Below are positions 3,339-6,301 of a DNA stretch of 6,301 nt, in pieces; the stretch's first letter is position 1; each line of letters begins with the position of its first letter. The stretch covers positions 1 through 6,301 of the forward strand of contig JBJXHC010000082.1 of assembly GCA_046160825.1 (NCBI GenBank), in the 5' to 3' direction. Under the pieces are notes generated by a model that was given only the letters and a program-made list of their open reading frames with translations, made no database searches and had not been told where the DNA came from. Source of the stretch: JBJXHC01 sp046160825 (GTDB lineage: Bacteria; Bacteroidota; Ignavibacteria; UBA10030; UBA6906). A program made the position numbers and the translations under genes.

Positions 3339-6301
3339 TTATCTGAGCAGAAGCATCTTCTTTGTCTCCACGGTTCTCAACCCTTCCTCTTCGAGTCCTT
3401 GCGCCTCGATCCTGTAGAAGTACGTGCCGGTTGAATTCCCATTGGCGACAAACTCGACCGAGTTGAATCCCTCATCAAATTCCTCGTTGTCGATCAATAC
3501 TCCGATCTCTTGACCGAGAATGTTATACACCTTCACAGTCACCAGCGAAGCCTCACCCAGTCGAAACCCGATCCGCGTGGATGGGTTGAAAGGGTTGGGG
3601 AAATTCTGGAACAGGCGCGCAGCTAGGGGGATCTCGTCTTCTTCGTCATGGTCGAGGTCACTGTCATCAAAGTCATCATTCTCGTCGGGCTCGTCTTCAG
3701 ATTCCACGTCAGCATTCTGCGCAAAGATGCGCGTTGGAACAAACGGTATCGGCAATTTCATGAAAGGCACGTCTCCAATAGCCACCTGCCCTTTTAGTAC
3801 CAGCTTCCCGTTGACAAAGAACGAGTCCTGCGTTTCGAAGCTGAGTGTATCGAATGGACCCACGAATGCCCGGTTAATTGCCGCAACGGCACTGTAGAGA
3901 CTGTCGTACTCCTCCTGCACGTGTCCTTGCCAGTAAGTCATCAAGGTATCCGCTTTTTCGGAGATCTGCAGAATGGACATCTCGTCGAATATGTTTCCGT
4001 CTACGTCGAAGATCAAATCCCCAAAGCCGGCGGGAGTTTTCCCTAACTGGCTCGTGGCAATGTTCATCTTCAGCGCGATCAGTTCAGCGAAGAGTTTATT
4101 GTTATGCTTTCGGGGATAGAGCCTCTTGAATTGCTTGTATAACCTTTTGTTCTTGCTGTCTGTCGTTGAATCAAGTCCACCGGTGGGTCCGGTATGTTTT
4201 CCCGTCTTGTCGCGCAGGGTTCTCTGGAACTCCTTGTATCCCTTTCCAATAAATCCGGTGCCCGCCTGCCGCTTGAAACTCCATTTGCTCAAACGCACCC
4301 ACGTGCGAATCTTGGAGGAATCTTTCACTGGAGTCCACTTGGGGTAGATTGGACTTGCGGATCGCCGATACACGTGGCTGACCCCAACAATTGCTCCGCC
4401 TCCCGAGTCGCTTTCCGATGTGCCCGGCGCAAACCCTCCCTGCACGACGGTCTCATCGAAGAGGTTCGACCAGTTCGCAATTTGATTCTTCCCGCGCCGT
4501 GCCGGCCTCTTCGATTTTCCGGGCTTCTCCGGATTTTCATTGAAGAGGGTGTCCGGCGTGACTGTAAGGAAAGTGATGTAGTCGATGGTAAAATACGCCG
4601 TGATCGAATGGTTTGCCATTACGTTAGTGAATGTGTGGCTCGTGATAGTACCGGCGTTAGATCCGTCGATCACGACACTATCAATGTGATGGTAGAAATC
4701 GGGAGCGATGGTGAATCCCTGGTTTCCACCATGCGTCACTGCGATTATTCCTGAGGGCGCAATCGAACCGCTTCCCACCGCGGTGGCGGTAATCGTATAT
4801 ATCTGAATCGAGAAGTACGCAGCTATCGTATGGTTGGCGGTAACGTTGAGGAAGTTGTAGTTCGCCACGGTTCCCTGGTTGGCACCATCCACCACCACAC
4901 TATCGATGTGATACCCTGAGTTCGGAGCAATCGTGAATAATTGGTTGGCACCTGAATTGACCACCACGGCCCCCGATGGGGCGATTGACCCGCCAGCGCT
5001 TGCACTGGCGAGAATCGTATAAGTGTCTATCGAGAAGTATGCCGTGATCGTATGACTTGCGGTAACATTCAGGAAGCTATATCCGGATACCGCGCCCTGA
5101 TTCACGCCATCAACAACAACACTGTCAATATGATCACCGGAATTGGGGGTGATGGTGAACGATTGATTGGCTCCGTGACTCACGCTCACCGAACCAGAGG
5201 GAGCAATGCTTCCTCCTCCAACCGCAGTCGCGGTAATCGTGTATGCATTGAGCGAGAAATATGCTGTAATGGCGTGGTTGGCAGTAATGTTGATGAAGTC
5301 ATAGCTCGCAACTGGTCCCTGATTGACTCCATTCACCACAACACTGTCAATGTGATATGTCGGATCCGGCGTTACTGCAAACGACTGGTTCGACCCGTAA
5401 TTGACCATGATTGACCCGGATGGTGCGATCGACCCATTGGGGCCCGCAGAGGCCACGATGGTATAGACATTGATTGAGAAGTAGGCAGCGATTGTGTGGT
5501 TGGCCAGGACATTGGTGAATGTGTAGTTCGCGATGGTTCCCTGATCAACACCGTCAACCACTACACTGTCGATATGGTAACCCGGGTTCGGGGTAATCGC
5601 GAATAATTGGTTCGCTCCACTCGTGACACCGACAGATCCGGAAGGCGCAATACTACCCCCTCCTGTAGCTGAAGCCGTTATCGTAAAATTGCTGATAGAG
5701 AAGTAGGCGGCGATTGTGTGGTTGGCGGTGACATTCAGGAAGTCGTAGTTAGCGATTGCTCCTTGATTCGCTCCGTCAACCACGACACTGTCAATATGAT
5801 ACCCTGAGTTCGGTGTAATCGTAAACGACTGGTTGGCTCCGTGATTCACCGACACCGATCCGGATGGAGCGATGGAACCACCCGCACTTGCTGTTGCTGT
5901 TATCGTGTACGCGTTGATCGAGAAGTAAGCAGCAATCGTGTGGTTAGCTGTGACGTTCAGGAAGTCGTAGTTGGTTATGGCTCCCTGATTCACTCCATCA
6001 ACTACAACGCTGTCAATATGATAACCTGAGTTCGGCGTGATCGTGAACGACTGGTTCGCTCCGTGATTTACGGACACCGCACCTGACGGAGCGATGGAAC
6101 CACCCGCACTCGCTGTTGCTGTTATGGTGTACGTATTAATCGAGAAATAGGCGGCAATCGTGTGGTTAGCTGTGACATTCAAGAAGTTATAGTTGGCTAT
6201 GGCTCCCTGGTTCGCACCATCGACCACAACGCTATCGACGTGGTATCCTGAGTTCGGCGTGATCGTAAATGACTGATTCGCTCCGTGATTCACCGACACC
6301 G
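3339..6301 (-). CDS. Large secreted protein with InlB-B-like repeats and T9SS type A sorting domain (5' end outside window)
   Basis: The frame is open to the right edge. The last complete codon (6297-6299) is GTG, which aligns with a valine inside the repeat and is not a start, so the N-terminus and signal peptide lie outside. From that codon 986 residues are visible, ending in TAA at 3339-3341. Residues 1-573 are one partial and seven complete 74-residue repeats of the divergent InlB B-repeat type (YTITATA, GGSIAPSG, FTITPNSGYHIDSVVVDG, NVTANHTIAAYFSI). Residues 574-863 are non-repetitive. The first part, about 590-733, is rich in Lys/Arg; the segment from KLFAEL to MTYW (735-790) looks globular. 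Residues 864-889 are an acidic linker (18 of 26 are Asp/Glu). Residues 897-986 are a T9SS sorting domain (FQNFPNPFNP, VKVYNILGQEI, GTYFYRI, tail KKMLLLR). Such repeat proteins are usually surface stalks or adhesins; that role is inferred here. It is on the same strand as the propeller genes but 261 bp away, so probably a separate transcription unit. Confidence 0.88.
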   Translation of the reverse strand, partial: VSVNHGANQSFTITPNSGYHVDSVVVDGANQGAIANYNFLNVTANHTIAAYFSINTYTITATASAGGSIAPSGAVSVNHGANQSFTITPNSGYHIDSVVVDGVNQGAITNYDFLNVTANHTIAAYFSINAYTITATASAGGSIAPSGSVSVNHGANQSFTITPNSGYHIDSVVVDGANQGAIANYDFLNVTANHTIAAYFSISNFTITASATGGGSIAPSGSVGVTSGANQLFAITPNPGYHIDSVVVDGVDQGTIANYTFTNVLANHTIAAYFSINVYTIVASAGPNGSIAPSGSIMVNYGSNQSFAVTPDPTYHIDSVVVNGVNQGPVASYDFINITANHAITAYFSLNAYTITATAVGGGSIAPSGSVSVSHGANQSFTITPNSGDHIDSVVVDGVNQGAVSGYSFLNVTASHTITAYFSIDTYTILASASAGGSIAPSGAVVVNSGANQLFTIAPNSGYHIDSVVVDGANQGTVANYNFLNVTANHTIAAYFSIQIYTITATAVGSGSIAPSGIIAVTHGGNQGFTIAPDFYHHIDSVVIDGSNAGTITSHTFTNVMANHSITAYFTIDYITFLTVTPDTLFNENPEKPGKSKRPARRGKNQIANWSNLFDETVVQGGFAPGTSESDSGGGAIVGVSHVYRRSASPIYPKWTPVKDSSKIRTWVRLSKWSFKRQAGTGFIGKGYKEFQRTLRDKTGKHTGPTGGLDSTTDSKNKRLYKQFKRLYPRKHNNKLFAELIALKMNIATSQLGKTPAGFGDLIFDVDGNIFDEMSILQISEKADTLMTYWQGHVQEEYDSLYSAVAAINRAFVGPFDTLSFETQDSFFVNGKLVLKGQVAIGDVPFMKLPIPFVPTRIFAQNADVESEDEPDENDDFDDSDLDHDEEDEIPLAARLFQNFPNPFNPSTRIGFRLGEASLVTVKVYNILGQEIGVLIDNEEFDEGFNSVEFVANGNSTGTYFYRIEAQGLEEEGLRTVETKKMLLLR
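3633..3710 (-). other. Acidic Asp/Glu-rich linker before the T9SS domain
   Basis: Residues 864-889 of the visible repeat protein contain 18 Asp/Glu in 26 positions, with no Lys or Arg. The stretch lies directly before the sorting domain (897-986) and after a basic region. It is likely disordered and a possible divalent-cation binder; this is inferred from composition only. Confidence 0.7.
3711..4580 (-). other. Unnamed non-repeat region of the repeat protein, between repeats and acidic linker
   Basis: About 290 residues that I cannot assign to a family. The first part (TPDTLF, then GKSKRPARRGKNQ and KIRTWVRLSKWSFKRQ) is strongly basic and contains a glycine/serine-rich turn (ESDSGGGAIVG). 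Residues 735-790 (3930-4097) read KLFAELIALKMNIATS, then TPAGFGDLIFD, then ISEKADTLMTYW. That is one amphipathic helix, a turn and another helix, and it looks like a folded unit. From memory, similar ELIALK-N-A / TP-GFG segments occur near the end of other FCB T9SS proteins, but I could not verify this. Residues up to 863 (DTLSFETQDSFFVNGKLVLKG) look like beta strands. Confidence 0.55.
4581..6301 (-). repeat. Tandem array of 222-bp coding repeats (InlB-B-like, 74 residues each)
   Basis: Copies in reading order are: 6301-6135 (partial), 6134-5913, 5912-5691, 5690-5469, 5468-5247, 5246-5025, 5024-4803 and 4802-4581. Every complete copy is exactly 74 codons with no insertion or deletion. Invariant positions include GSIAPSG, the DSVV of HIDSVVVDG (HVDSVVVDG in the partial copy), and AYF near the end. 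The first three copies are most alike: copies 2 and 3 differ at 5 of 74 residues. The last copy (4802-4581) is the most divergent, with about 29 differences from copy 3. The array continues beyond the window, so total copy number is unknown. Confidence 0.93.

Noticed and set aside
3157..3417. 86-codon plus-strand frame across the intergenic gap
   Set aside because: It runs antisense into the end of the repeat-protein T9SS domain, has no ribosome binding site and no domain.
4194..4754. 186-codon plus-strand reading frame opposite the repeat protein
   Set aside because: It lies antisense to a well-supported gene, has no signal or domain, and crosses from the unique region into the repeats, so it is a shadow frame.
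6297..6299. GTG at the right edge as a start codon of the repeat protein
   Set aside because: It aligns with a conserved valine at position 20 of the 74-residue repeat, and the frame stays open to the edge, so the gene continues outside.
4581..6301. CRISPR array or noncoding satellite
   Set aside because: The period is 222 bp, in frame, with no spacer-like unique segments and mostly synonymous differences; it is a coding repeat.

Overview
The window looks like a chromosomal stretch from a bacterium of the Bacteroidota/Chlorobi-related (FCB) assemblage, most like Ignavibacteria or a neighbouring lineage. The reason is that all three genes end in a type IX secretion system (T9SS) type A sorting domain with the signature [NF]-[YF]-P-N-P-F-N-P, then a V-K-V-Y-[DN]-[IV]-L-G core and a KKM-x-L tail. 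The phylum call rests on this motif style only; no rRNA or housekeeping gene is present.

All genes are on the minus strand, so transcription runs from high to low coordinates. (1) 6301-3339: the 3' part of a large secreted repeat protein. It has seven complete and one partial 74-residue InlB-B-like repeats, then a basic and probably globular region I cannot name, a strongly acidic linker and a T9SS domain. Its start lies beyond the right edge. (2) 3338-3078: a 261-bp intergenic gap with overlapping palindromes, a weak terminator candidate and a plausible promoter for the next gene. (3) 3077-1389 and 1381-2: two tandem paralogues of the choice-of-anchor B / LVIVD family (predicted extracellular beta-propellers). 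They are 7 bp apart and probably cotranscribed. The upstream copy carries an extra fibronectin-III-like module before its sorting signal and the downstream copy does not.

Taken together this is a small locus of exported, probably cell-surface proteins: a fibrous repeat protein next to a pair of propeller proteins, all apparently routed through the same secretion system. No enzyme active site, RNA gene, mobile element, CRISPR array or defence module is visible. I found no convincing new system. The points most worth checking are the perfectly periodic repeat array with mostly synonymous divergence, the unnamed region before the acidic linker, a cysteine pair shared by the two propeller proteins, and the palindromes in the intergenic gap.
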